From: UBA3946 sp002385755 | GTDB taxonomy: Bacteria; Bacillota_I; Bacilli_A; ML615J-28; CAG-698 | Direction of reading: 5' to 3' | DNA: 64,000 nt | Assembly (NCBI GenBank): GCA_050953085.1 | Contig: JBMNLX010000005.1 | Coordinates: 454,268 to 518,267 of the forward strand | Part shown: positions 54,405-62,443 of the stretch, piece by piece | Position numbering within the stretch: position 1 is the stretch's first letter | How the letters are laid out: every line of letters starts with the position of its first letter | Position numbers and translations under genes: made by a program | The notes under the pieces: generated by a model | Told to the model about the DNA's origin: nothing | The model's input: only the letters and a program-made list of their open reading frames with translations | The model's database searches: none

Positions 54405-54756
54405 ATGAAAAAACTTTGCTGGATAGAAAAATTAAACGGAAGTCTTAAACACGCGGTTGATGATGAGACTAGGGAGAAAATCATGGAAGGCGTTCGACAC
54501 CTTTTATCAAGTTCTAGTCCCGGAACAAAAGCAAAAATGCGTCATTAAAACCGAAGGATGTGATTGTGGCTGGGTTAGGGCAACTAAAACGGCGTTTTCA
54601 AAGACTTTTTGCCATTAAGGCTACATTGTAAAATACTTCGAGACGGCATTTCAAAAGCTTCTAAAGATCGAACTTTTAAAATCCGCAATATGCGGCGATG
54701 AAATATGTAAGTTTGCCGTCCATCTTGATGATGATATTATGAAACTATCGGAATGA
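54405..54756 (+). pseudogene. Decayed Cys-rich protein gene
   Basis: After GGGAAGGAAA an ORF of 47 codons begins KKLCWIEKLNGSLKHAV and continues to KIMEGVRHLL before shifting frame. In another frame the sequence goes on as AFDTFYQVLVPEQKQKCVIK, then CDCGWVRATKTAFSKTFCH. It meets an in-frame TAA and continues GYIVKYFETAFQKLLKIELL, KSAICGDEICKFAVHL and a stop at 54756. The Cys spacing suggests a metal-binding family of about 150 residues. One internal deletion/frameshift plus one nonsense codon make it non-functional. Confidence 0.6.
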
Positions 54757-54779
54757 AATCAAATGCTATATAAGGAAGA

Positions 54780-54820
54780 CAGGCTTGATGCGGTTCAGAT
54801 GCATTCAGGCCTTTTTTTCT
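54780..54820 (+). terminator. Terminator after the decayed Cys-rich gene
   Basis: AGGCTTGA (54781 on) pairs with TTCAGGCCT-like sequence before TTTTTTT at about 54811-54818; the stem has G-U pairs. Confidence 0.65.
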
Positions 54821-54970
54821 TTATTTAATTGGTTATAATATAAAACCAGCAAATTGGTTTTTTAAGATAAAGATCGACATTCATCAAAGGATTCGTGAAT
54901 TCCCCGTACCTGTTTAAAGCCCAAAACAACCTGAATAAACGCTTTTTTCAAAAATATTTCGTAAAAAAAT

Positions 54971-55240
54971 GTGTTTATGCAATCGGCTCTATTGATGCTA
55001 ATGAATATAATAGTAGTGAAGTTACGGCTTCATAACTATTCACGCAAAGGGGGTGTAATTATACTCAGGTTATTGTTATTCTCCGTTTTCTTAATGCTCA
55101 CAGGAGCAATCGGCTTAGCAATCGTAATATCGTTTGCGATCGGAAGTCTTCTCGGAATAATTCTTGCGGTTATATTTGGCCTAATGTTCATATTCGGATT
55201 GATAGGAGGAATTTTCACGGTTTTGAGATGTAGACGCTAA
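54971..55240 (+). CDS. Small glycine-rich membrane protein, start uncertain
   Basis: The frame from ATG 54971 has 89 codons, but its best ribosome binding site (AAAGGGGGTG, 55046-55055) lies well inside. Properly spaced in-frame codons after that site are ATT 55058 and ATA 55061, both unusual starts. The clear part is the C-terminal 60 residues: two hydrophobic, Gly-rich helices (MLTGAIGLAIVISFAIGSLL and FIFGLIGGIFTVL) with a basic end (RCRR). Function unknown. Confidence 0.5.
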   Translation: MFMQSALLMLMNIIVVKLRLHNYSRKGGVIILRLLLFSVFLMLTGAIGLAIVISFAIGSLLGIILAVIFGLMFIFGLIGGIFTVLRCRR

Positions 55241-55251
55241 TAGATAATTTG

Positions 55252-55306
55252 AGGCTGTAAGATGTGGGGCGAGCGATAACCGCCTTATGGCTTACAGCCT
55301 TTTTTC
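55252..55306 (+). terminator. Terminator after the small membrane protein gene
   Basis: AGGCTGTAAG (55252-55261) pairs with CTTACAGCCT (55291-55300), with an inner GGCG/CGCC pairing, then TTTTTT. Confidence 0.85.
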
Positions 55307-55371
55307 TTTTAAGTGATTTATTTATAGATAATATCAAAACTAAAACCGAGGTTTTATCAACCGATTATACC

Positions 55372-55400
55372 TTGCTTAAGGGCGGGGGATATGTTATAAT
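55372..55400 (+). promoter_or_regulatory. Promoter of the GNAT-SDR operon
   Basis: TTGCTT (55372-55377), 17-base spacer, TATAAT (55395-55400), 28 bases before ATG 55429. Confidence 0.72.
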
Positions 55401-55428
55401 TTTTTCAGTAATATTCGAGGAGTTATGC

Positions 55429-55992
55429 ATGAAAATTACAAAAAGCAACCTGACGATAAGAAGCGCGACGCCGGAAGACGCGGAAATCTTAACGTCTTGG
55501 TGGAACGACGGGAAGGTTATGGCTCACGCCGGTTTTCCTTTAGGGTTAAACATGACAGCGGAAGAGACGCTTAAACATATCAACGATAACGAAACTTCCA
55601 TCTCCCAGCGTTGCATCATTGAAATCGACGGCGAAAGAGTCGGGGAGATGAATTTCCGCATCTATGAGGATAGAAAGGCTGCGGAAATGGGGATAAAAAT
55701 CTGTAATTTTGATTATCAGAATCGAGGTTACGGCACGCGACTAATCAAAATGCTTATAGAGTTTTTGTTTTCAGACGAAAAAATCAACGCTTACTGTCCC
55801 GTTGAAAAGATTATCCTTGACACAAACGTTAATAACAAAAGAGCGCAACGAGTATATGAGAAAATCGGGTTCGCTAATCTCGGAATATCAAAAACGCCTT
55901 GGTATGATCAACTTGGCGCCCCGCAATATAGCATTAACTATGAACTCCCGAGACAATATTACGAAAAGGCGCGTAAGGAAGACAAATGGTGA
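55429..55992 (+). CDS. GNAT family N-acetyltransferase (RimJ/RimL or AAC(6')-like)
   Basis: 187 residues from ATG 55429 with CGAGGAG upstream; the frame is open earlier but without a start signal. N-terminal LTIRSATPEDAEILTSWWND, the acetyl-CoA loop YQNRGYGTRLIKMLIEFLF and the late NNKRAQRVYEKIGF are the GNAT motifs. The WWND and GF-P start resembles enzymes that acetylate aminoglycosides or ribosomal protein N-termini. Target unknown. Overlaps the SDR gene by 7 bases. Confidence 0.88.
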   Translation: MKITKSNLTIRSATPEDAEILTSWWNDGKVMAHAGFPLGLNMTAEETLKHINDNETSISQRCIIEIDGERVGEMNFRIYEDRKAAEMGIKICNFDYQNRGYGTRLIKMLIEFLFSDEKINAYCPVEKIILDTNVNNKRAQRVYEKIGFANLGISKTPWYDQLGAPQYSINYELPRQYYEKARKEDKW

Positions 55993-57020
55993 ATAAAGAA
56001 AAAGCGACCACAGAATATATCGTGACGGGGGCCACCGGCTTCATTGGTTATGTCGTGGTCTTGGAATTGATTAAAAAGGGTTATGCGCCTGTTAAAATAA
56101 TCACGCGTTCTGAGAAGAACCTTTACCGTTTTAAAGACATGCCCGTTACGGCCGCGATTGGCGATGTTACCGACAAAGAATTCGTAAACGCTCAAATAAC
56201 TCCGGGTTCGGCGATTTTCCACCTCGCGGGGGTGGTCGACATCGGCTCTGTAAAAAACAAAGCCGTTCATGAAACGAATGTTTTGGGCTGCGAGAATATT
56301 GTTGAAGCGTGTCTTCGGAACAAGGCGAAAAAACTAATTTACACGAGTTCCGTCTCGGTAATAAACCCGCCGAAGTCGGGGCTAATTAGCGAGCCGACGA
56401 CGTTCGATTATAAAGGATTAACCGGTCAATACGCGCTTTCGAAAACGCGGGCCACCGCCTATATCATGGATAAATGTAAAAGCGAAGGGCTAAATGCCGT
56501 CGTGGTCTATCCCACCGCGGTTATCGGCCCGTATGAATACAATATTTCCAATATCGGTCAGGTCGTTTTAGACTATATCAACCGGCGGCTTAATTGTTAT
56601 GTAAAAGGCGCCTATGATTTTGTTGACGTCCGCGATGTCGCGGCCGCGATCGTCGCCGCGTATGAAAAAGGGAAAGGCGGCGAAGGTTATATTCTAAACG
56701 GCGAACGCGTTGGTTTGAATAAACTGTTCGCGATAATGAATAAAAAACTTAAGAGAACAAAAATGCCTTTGCGTTTGCCTTTGTGGTTTGTTAAGGCGGC
56801 GTTGCCGCTGGCGGAATTGTATTACCGCGTTCGCGGGAAAAAGCCCGTTTTCAGTTCCTGCTCGATTAAAACGCTCCAACTGAACTCTCGCTTTGATAAC
56901 GCCAAGGCGCGAGAGGAGTTAGGCTTTAATCCCCGTCCGGCTGCCGAGAGCATTTGCGATATGATCGATTGGTTTTTTGAGAACAAGAAAGAATTAATAA
57001 AACCAAAATACCGGCAATAA
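55986..57020 (+). CDS. NAD(P)-dependent epimerase/dehydratase (extended SDR)
   Basis: 344 residues. Rossmann motif VTGATGFIGY at the N-terminus, IFHLAGVVD, the TSSVSV strand and the catalytic YALSK are present. The C-terminal part (LNKLFAIMNKKLKRTKMPLR) resembles SDRs acting on sugar nucleotides, sterols or flavonoid-like carbonyls. The start codon lies within the end of the GNAT gene, so translation is coupled. Substrate unknown. Confidence 0.9.
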   Translation: MVNKEKATTEYIVTGATGFIGYVVVLELIKKGYAPVKIITRSEKNLYRFKDMPVTAAIGDVTDKEFVNAQITPGSAIFHLAGVVDIGSVKNKAVHETNVLGCENIVEACLRNKAKKLIYTSSVSVINPPKSGLISEPTTFDYKGLTGQYALSKTRATAYIMDKCKSEGLNAVVVYPTAVIGPYEYNISNIGQVVLDYINRRLNCYVKGAYDFVDVRDVAAAIVAAYEKGKGGEGYILNGERVGLNKLFAIMNKKLKRTKMPLRLPLWFVKAALPLAELYYRVRGKKPVFSSCSIKTLQLNSRFDNAKAREELGFNPRPAAESICDMIDWFFENKKELIKPKYRQ

Positions 57021-57076
57021 AGTCTTGCATTATCTATAAACAAGGGGAAAATTATCGATAGCCTCAAGCAAATAAA

Positions 57077-57109
57077 AAAGCCAAAGAGCGCCCTCGTTCT
57101 TTGGCTTTT
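57077..57109. terminator. Bidirectional terminator between SDR and PII genes
   Basis: AAAAGCCAAAGA (57077-57088) pairs with TCTTTGGCTTTT (57098-57109), A-rich before and T-rich after, serving both convergent transcripts. Confidence 0.88.
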
Positions 57110-57131
57110 GTGCTTAATATAAACCCCTTCC

Positions 57132-57788
57132 TCATAAACCGTAGGCCTGATCGACATCAAGGACAAACATAATTCCCTTGCCGGGGTCGTTAATTTTCAA
57201 ATCATCGTGAATTTTCTTAACGATTTTTTCGGTATCGTTTGTCTTCGCGATAATCAACACGATTTCTTTTTCAGGCTCAATGGGGAAAGAAAAGAGAGTT
57301 TTTTGTTCGTGAATTCCGGAGCCGCGGCCGTTAATGATTGTGCCGCCTCTCGCGCCGGCGCTTTTTGCCGAGTCCATTACAGCTTCGGCTTTTCCCCGGT
57401 CAATCACGGTAAATATCGCTTTATACATTTTGTCTTTCATACCTCCGTTTGCAGTTTGCTTTAAAGTTTCCAATTGGTATAATACGTGAAGACCCAAAAC
57501 CCGGTCCAACTTCATTGAAAAAGCAATGCCTTTATTGGGTTTATCAAAGTGGAAGGTTTCTTTCAAAAAATCAAGGGTCATTTTTACTATCGAACGATGC
57601 ACGACCATAAAGACTATCTCTTTGCGCGTTTCGGAAAGCCCCAGGAATTGCAAGATTTTATTATCCGCCGATCCTTTTCCCAACACTATGGTGGCGCCCG
57701 TGACGCCCTTTGATTTCGCCGCTTTTATTACTTTGTCGGCTTTGCCCGAATCAACCACAACGGTAATTATTTCGCATTCGTTGTTCAT
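57132..57788 (-). CDS. Double PII-like signalling protein (copy 1)
   Basis: 218 residues made of two PII-like ferredoxin-fold domains, about 1-105 and 118-218. Each has the pattern of strand, helix, G-(A/G)-T-I-(V/I)-x-G-(K/R)-G-S, loop, KEIV(F/L)(M/I)(V/I)(V/A), helix and KGI(A/M)F. The classical GlnB T-loop Tyr uridylylation motif is not seen. PII proteins are trimers that sense ATP/ADP and metabolites and bind transporters or enzymes. The gene follows the DUF1538 gene with one base between stop and start codon, and its GGAGGAAT lies in the end of that gene. It most likely regulates that membrane protein. Confidence 0.8.
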   Translation of the reverse strand: MNNECEIITVVVDSGKADKVIKAAKSKGVTGATIVLGKGSADNKILQFLGLSETRKEIVFMVVHRSIVKMTLDFLKETFHFDKPNKGIAFSMKLDRVLGLHVLYQLETLKQTANGGMKDKMYKAIFTVIDRGKAEAVMDSAKSAGARGGTIINGRGSGIHEQKTLFSFPIEPEKEIVLIIAKTNDTEKIVKKIHDDLKINDPGKGIMFVLDVDQAYGL

Positions 57789-57789
57789 G

Positions 57790-59262
57790 TTATTCCTCCT
57801 GAGGTTGTTGCTTTCGTAGTTTATATTTATATATTAGGCCTAATGTCTGCAGGGTAATCAACGGCATCAGCGCGACCATCGTAATCATGCCGAAACCGTC
57901 AAGCAGGGTTGCCGTCCCGCCCGTTCCCGTGGCGATGCCTTGACAAAAGGCGAGCATAAACGTCGCGGTTAAGGGGCCTGAAGCGACGCCCCCCGAGTCG
58001 AAGGCGATGCCCACGAATATTTTTGGAGCGAAGATACAAAGGGTAAGCGCGATAATGTATCCGGGCAATAAGAAATGCCATATTTCCACTCCCGGGTTCA
58101 TTATCCGAACCATTGAAAGGCCGATGGCAATCCCGTTGCCGATCGAGAGGGCGATAACAACCATGAATCGTTTAATCGATCCGCTCGTGACGTCTTCAAC
58201 CTGTCTGGTTAGGACATACACGGCCGGCTCGGCCAGAATTACCAGCATACCCAGGATGAAGCCGACAATGAAAACAACAAAATCGGGAACGTTAAGATTC
58301 AAATACGTGCCGACCTCGCGGCCGACCGCCATGAAACCGCCGTTCACGCCGGTCATAAATAATGTCAGTCCAATGAAAGAATAGACCATGCCTTTTATAA
58401 TCCTCAGGCTTGCTTTCCGGTTGAATCTGAATTTAAAGATTTGGATTACTACAAAAATCAGGATAATCGGCATAAAGGAAAGACCGACGTTTAGCGCTTC
58501 CGCCAATAATGTTTGAAAAATAGATTTTTCAAGCGGTTCGATGACCCCGCCGCTTCCCAGGTTGAAAGTATCAATGAAAAGCCCAAGCACGAGCGTTGAG
58601 ATTATCGCTCCCGCCGACGCCAAACCGAGCAAGCCGAAACTGTCTTCTTCCGCAGATCCTTGTTTAGTTTTAATCGCGGCGATTCCGACGGTCAGGGCAA
58701 GCAGGAAAGGCACGGTTAAGCTACCTGTCGTCGCGCCGGAGGCGTCGAAAGTAATCGCCAAAAATTCGTTAGAAACAAAAAAAGCAAGAACAAAGATAAT
58801 TGAATATAGAATTATGAAGAGTTTTTTGATTGAGAATCCGGTGACAATTCGTATCGCGGCAATCGACACAAGCAACCCGATGCCGAGGGAAACGACAGCA
58901 ATCAACAAGTAATTGCCGATAATGCCCCCCGTGACTTTTTTTACCTGCTGGCCGAGAATGATTAATGACGGCTCGGCAAACGAAATAATAAAACCCAGAA
59001 CAAGGCAGCCAACCGCCAAGATCCACTTCCGGTTTGATTTCGTTATTACCTTTCCCATATGCTGCCCGATTGGCGTTATGCCAAGGTCGACACCAACGAG
59101 GAAAACCGATAACCCGATAAAAACAAGCAGCGCGCCGAGCAAAAAAAGCCCGATGTATTTCCATTCAAGATGGACGATCGATGCGTTAATGATCAGCACA
59201 AACACGACTATTAAAGAAACCGAAAAAGCGACATCCCGGAATTTTCGCAATAGTTCATGCAT
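57790..59262 (-). CDS. DUF1538 multi-pass membrane protein (copy 1), two-half pseudo-symmetric
   Basis: 490 residues with about 12-14 hydrophobic segments. The N- and C-terminal halves are homologous. FAEPSLIILGQQVKKVTGG in the first half matches LAEPAVYVLTRQVEDVTSG in the second. AITFDASGATTGSLTVPF matches GIAFDSGGVASGPLTATF. Such inverted or direct half-repeats with a broken Gly-rich helix are typical of secondary transporters, so I infer an ion or small-solute transporter. The family name is by recognition of DUF1538 and the substrate is unknown. GGAAAGGAAG precedes the start. A second, closely similar copy is encoded upstream. Confidence 0.8.
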   Translation of the reverse strand: MHELLRKFRDVAFSVSLIVVFVLIINASIVHLEWKYIGLFLLGALLVFIGLSVFLVGVDLGITPIGQHMGKVITKSNRKWILAVGCLVLGFIISFAEPSLIILGQQVKKVTGGIIGNYLLIAVVSLGIGLLVSIAAIRIVTGFSIKKLFIILYSIIFVLAFFVSNEFLAITFDASGATTGSLTVPFLLALTVGIAAIKTKQGSAEEDSFGLLGLASAGAIISTLVLGLFIDTFNLGSGGVIEPLEKSIFQTLLAEALNVGLSFMPIILIFVVIQIFKFRFNRKASLRIIKGMVYSFIGLTLFMTGVNGGFMAVGREVGTYLNLNVPDFVVFIVGFILGMLVILAEPAVYVLTRQVEDVTSGSIKRFMVVIALSIGNGIAIGLSMVRIMNPGVEIWHFLLPGYIIALTLCIFAPKIFVGIAFDSGGVASGPLTATFMLAFCQGIATGTGGTATLLDGFGMITMVALMPLITLQTLGLIYKYKLRKQQPQEE

Positions 59263-59317
59263 GATAATGCTTCCTTTCCATTTGCGTCTTAATTATGTAT
59301 GCTTGAGACTAAATGTT

Positions 59318-59346
59318 ATTATACATATATATTAGTTCAAAATCAA
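59318..59346 (-). promoter_or_regulatory. Promoter of DUF1538/PII module 1
   Basis: On the minus strand TTGATT (59346-59341), 17-base spacer, TATAAT (59323-59318). It gives this module its own transcription start, separate from module 2. Confidence 0.68.
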
Positions 59347-59487
59347 AATAATAGAAACTATGAATTTTTTTTAACTAATACGCTTGGATGGTTCAATTAT
59401 ACCATAGGAAGATTTGTTTAAAAAGAGAAAAATAAAAATCATTAAAAAAGACTGTAAGTGAAAGTCGCGTTTGAACGAGATAAATTA

Positions 59488-59544
59488 AAAAAAACCAAAG
59501 AAATATTGCCGCGTAACGACGTGATCTTTCTTTGGCTTCTTTAT
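59488..59544 (-). terminator. Terminator after the second PII gene
   Basis: On the minus strand GCCAAAGAAA pairs with TTTCTTTGG(T) around a GC-rich inner loop, followed by eight T residues. It separates the two modules. Confidence 0.8.
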
Positions 59545-59562
59545 AATCGATTAATGTTTTTT

Positions 59563-60219
59563 CTATAGGCCGCAGGTTTCATTGACGTCAAGAACAAACA
59601 TGATTCCCTTGCCGGGTTCGTCGATATTCAAATTATCGCGGATAGATTTCACGATTTTTTCGGTATTGTCCGTTTCGGCAATAACGAGGACAATTTCTTT
59701 TTCGGGATCAATCGGGAAAGAGAAGAGCGTTTGTTGCTCGTGGATTCCCGAGCCGCGGCCGTTGATAATCGTCCCGCCTTTCGCGCCGGCGTTTTTCGCC
59801 GAATCTATAACCGCTTCCGCCTTTCCCCGGTCGACGATGGTAAATATCGCTTTATACATTTTGTTATTTGTACCTCCGTTTACGGTTTGTTCAGATGATT
59901 CCAATCGATACAGAGCGTGCAGCCCCAGGATGTGGTCCAGTTTTAAAGAAAAAGCAATGCCGTGATTGGGTTTGTCGAAATGAAACTTTTCTTTCAAATG
60001 TTGTAATGTCAGTTTGGCGATTGAGTCGTGCACGACCATGAAGATTATTTCTTTGCGAGTATCGGACAGACCCAAGAATTGCAGGATTTTATTGTCCGCC
60101 GAGCCTCTTCCCAATATAACGGTCGCGCCCGTGACGCCCTTTTCTTTAGCCGCTTTGATTACTTTGTCGGCTTTGCCAGTATTAACGATAACAATAATTA
60201 TTTCGCAATCGCGCTTCAT
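59563..60219 (-). CDS. Double PII-like signalling protein (copy 2)
   Basis: 218 residues, collinear and highly similar over its whole length with the protein at 57132, including both glycine motifs (GRGSADNKILQFLGLSDTRK in domain 1; NGRGSGIHEQQTLFSFPID in domain 2). It lies one base downstream of the DUF1538 copy 2 stop codon. Conservation of both genes and of the spacing in the duplicate argues that the pair works as a unit. Confidence 0.8.
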   Translation of the reverse strand: MKRDCEIIIVIVNTGKADKVIKAAKEKGVTGATVILGRGSADNKILQFLGLSDTRKEIIFMVVHDSIAKLTLQHLKEKFHFDKPNHGIAFSLKLDHILGLHALYRLESSEQTVNGGTNNKMYKAIFTIVDRGKAEAVIDSAKNAGAKGGTIINGRGSGIHEQQTLFSFPIDPEKEIVLVIAETDNTEKIVKSIRDNLNIDEPGKGIMFVLDVNETCGL

Positions 60220-60220
60220 A

Positions 60221-61693
60221 TTATTCCTCCCGTGACGGGTTCTTTTTTAATTTTATTTTGTAAACGACGCCAAGCAATTGCAGGGTAATCAACGGCATTA
60301 GCGCCACCATCGTGATCATGCCGAAACCGTCGATTAAAGTCGCCGCCCCGCCCGTTCCGGAAGCGATCCCCTGGCAGAAAGCAAGCATAAACGTGACCGT
60401 TAAAGGACCGGAAGCCACTCCGCCCGAGTCGAAAGCAATGCCAACGAACATTTTTGGAGCGAAAAAAGTGAGAATAATGGCGATTATATAACCCGGCAAT
60501 AAGAAATGCCAGATTTGCACTTCGGGATTTAGGATACGAATCATCGAAAGACCGATGGCAATCCCGTTTCCTATCGCCAGGGCGATAAGGATTATTCTCC
60601 GCTTAATTGACCTGCTCGTAATGTCTTCGATCATCGCGGTTTGGACATGAACTGCCGGTTCCGTCAACACAATTAACATGCCAAGTAAAAAACCGATAAT
60701 AAAGATAACATAATCCGGAGCGTTAAGGCTTAGGTTTTTCCCAACCAAGCGGCCGATCGTCATGAAACCGCCGTTCACGCCGGTCAAAAAGATCGTAAGT
60801 CCTATGAAAGCATATATCAAACCCTTAAAAACGCGTAAGTTTTTCTTCTTGCTGAATTTAGGTTTAAAAATCTGCGCGGCTATAAACATAAAAATAATCG
60901 GCAAAATTGAAAACGAGACGTCTCTCATCGAAAGAAGCAATGTCGGGAGAAAGGCAATTTCCGCGGACCCGACAGCCCCGCCGCTTTCAAGATTTTTGGT
61001 GTTCGTGAAAATCCCGAGAAAAAGCATAGCGATAATGGCGCCGGTCGTTGCCACGCCCAGCAAACCGAAACTGTCTTCTTCCGCCGAGCCTTGTTTTGAT
61101 TTAAATGCCGCGATCCCTACGGTCAGGGCCAAAAGGAAAGGCACAACCAGACTGCCGGTAACCGCCGCCGCCGCGTCAAAGGTAATTGCGAGATAATTGC
61201 TGGATACAAACAAGGCAAGGATAAAAATAATCAAATACAGAATAAAAAAGAGAATTTTGATGGAAAAACCCTTGACAATTCTAAGCGCGGCGACGGCCAC
61301 CAGTAAGCCGATACCGATAGCGACGACGGCAACCAGCAAAATGCTGGCTAACATCCCGCCCGTTACGGCTTCTACTTGCTGGCCGTAAACCATTAACGCC
61401 GGTTCCGCGAATGCGACCATAAATCCTAAAACCAGACTTCCCGCAGCGATAATCCATTTCCTGTTTGATCGCGTCATTAATTTTCCCATATGATCGCCAA
61501 TCGGCGTTATGCTGATGTCCACGCCGAGAAGGAATATCGACAACCCGAGAAAAACGCATAAAGCGCCAATCAAGAATTGTCCGATATATTTCCATTCAAC
61601 ATGGACAACACCCACGTTAATTACTAGGACAAATATAACGATTAAAGAAACCGAAAAAGCTACATCCCGTAATTTCCGCAAAAAATCATGCAT
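60221..61693 (-). CDS. DUF1538 multi-pass membrane protein (copy 2)
   Basis: 490 residues, same length as copy 1 and similar throughout. Both half-repeat signatures are kept: FAEPALMVYGQQVEAVTGG / LTEPAVHVQTAMIEDITSR and AITFDAAAAVTGSLVVPF / GIAFDSGGVASGPLTVTF. Differences cluster in the first-half Gly motif (ASGATTG versus AAAAVTG) and the second-half Gln (RQVE versus AMIE), which could mean a changed substrate or kinetics. GAGAGGAAG precedes the start. A TATAAT box lies at 61716-61711 on the minus strand with a poor -35. Confidence 0.8.
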   Translation of the reverse strand: MHDFLRKLRDVAFSVSLIVIFVLVINVGVVHVEWKYIGQFLIGALCVFLGLSIFLLGVDISITPIGDHMGKLMTRSNRKWIIAAGSLVLGFMVAFAEPALMVYGQQVEAVTGGMLASILLVAVVAIGIGLLVAVAALRIVKGFSIKILFFILYLIIFILALFVSSNYLAITFDAAAAVTGSLVVPFLLALTVGIAAFKSKQGSAEEDSFGLLGVATTGAIIAMLFLGIFTNTKNLESGGAVGSAEIAFLPTLLLSMRDVSFSILPIIFMFIAAQIFKPKFSKKKNLRVFKGLIYAFIGLTIFLTGVNGGFMTIGRLVGKNLSLNAPDYVIFIIGFLLGMLIVLTEPAVHVQTAMIEDITSRSIKRRIILIALAIGNGIAIGLSMIRILNPEVQIWHFLLPGYIIAIILTFFAPKMFVGIAFDSGGVASGPLTVTFMLAFCQGIASGTGGAATLIDGFGMITMVALMPLITLQLLGVVYKIKLKKNPSREE

Positions 61694-61864
61694 TAAATTC
61701 TTCCTCTCTAATTATATCTTAGTTGTTTTCAAGTAACAGCATATTTTAATACGGAAATAACAACAAAAAGTCGTTACCGATAAATCATTTGCGCTGTAAT
61801 AATGTATATATATATTACCATAAATGACGGAAAAAGTAAACCGAAAAACAAACGCATAATTGTC

Positions 61865-61893
61865 TTGAAATTTCGCCCAAAAAGTGATATAAT
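61865..61893 (+). promoter_or_regulatory. Promoter of the tRNA-Val-Pro-Ala cluster
   Basis: TTGAAA (61865-61870), 17-base spacer, TATAAT (61888-61893), 22 bases before the first tRNA. Confidence 0.78.
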
Positions 61894-61914
61894 ATTATTG
61901 CTTTACAAGATAAC

Positions 61915-61989
61915 GGAGTTATAGCTCAGTGGGAGAGCATCTGCTTGACGTGCAGAGGGTCGGGGGTTCGAATCCCTCTAACTTCACCA
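61915..61989 (+). tRNA. tRNA-Val (GAC)
   Basis: Acceptor GGAGTTA/TAACTTC, anticodon stem TCTGC/GCAGA with loop TTGACGT (anticodon GAC), T loop TTCGAAT, encoded CCA. Confidence 0.93.
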
Positions 61990-61993
61990 TTTT

Positions 61994-62070
61994 CGGGACG
62001 TGGCGTAGTTTGGTAGCGCGCTTGGATGGGGTCCAAGAGGTCGCAAGTTCGAATCTTGTCGTCCCGACCA
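61994..62070 (+). tRNA. tRNA-Pro (GGG)
   Basis: Acceptor CGGGACG/CGTCCCG, anticodon stem CTTGG/CCAAG with loop ATGGGGT (anticodon GGG), T loop TTCGAAT, encoded CCA. Confidence 0.93.
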
Positions 62071-62077
62071 TTCGTGT

Positions 62078-62153
62078 GGGGCTGTAGCTCAGCTGGGAGA
62101 GCACTACAATGGCATTGTAGGGGCCGCGGGTTCAAGTCCCGTCAGCTCCACCA
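62078..62153 (+). tRNA. tRNA-Ala (GGC)
   Basis: Acceptor GGGGCTG/CAGCTCC, anticodon stem CTACA/TGTAG with loop ATGGCAT (anticodon GGC), T loop TTCAAGT, encoded CCA. The three tRNAs with G34 anticodons form one transcript. Confidence 0.93.
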
Positions 62154-62162
62154 TTTTAAGAA

Positions 62163-62198
62163 ATCTATAGGTCTTCTCAAAAGAGGGTCTATTTTTTA
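62163..62198 (+). terminator. Terminator of the tRNA cluster
   Basis: ATAGGTCTTCTC-aaaa-GAG(G)GTCTAT type hairpin followed by TTTTTT; the stem contains G-U pairs and a small asymmetry. Confidence 0.65.
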
Positions 62199-62443
62199 AT
62201 TATATAGGGTATTTTAGCCAGATATGGTTAGAGTAGCCTCTTTTTTTATATCAAATATGAAACATTTAGATTTAATGAACTATAGGAGACTGACCACGGA
62301 CTCGAACCATTAACTTACGGGATTCGAATGTTAGGTTCTGATGGGACTCGAACCTATTAAGAGATAATGGTGGAAATAAAATTAGTTTAGGTGTCTAATA
62401 TAAATGAAAGATAAATTAGAATTTGACGAGGAGTGCTTTAGCT
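62199..62443 (+). other. AT-rich intergenic stretch with three antisense T-arm-like motifs
   Basis: No gene. The minus strand shows three sequences like the T loop and T stem of tRNAs: GGTTCGAGTCC (62309-62299), ATTCGAATCCC (62330-62320) and GGTTCGAGTCCC (62355-62344). None has an acceptor or anticodon stem, so they are not tRNA genes. They may be scars of repeated integration at the neighbouring tRNA 3' ends. Confidence 0.45.
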
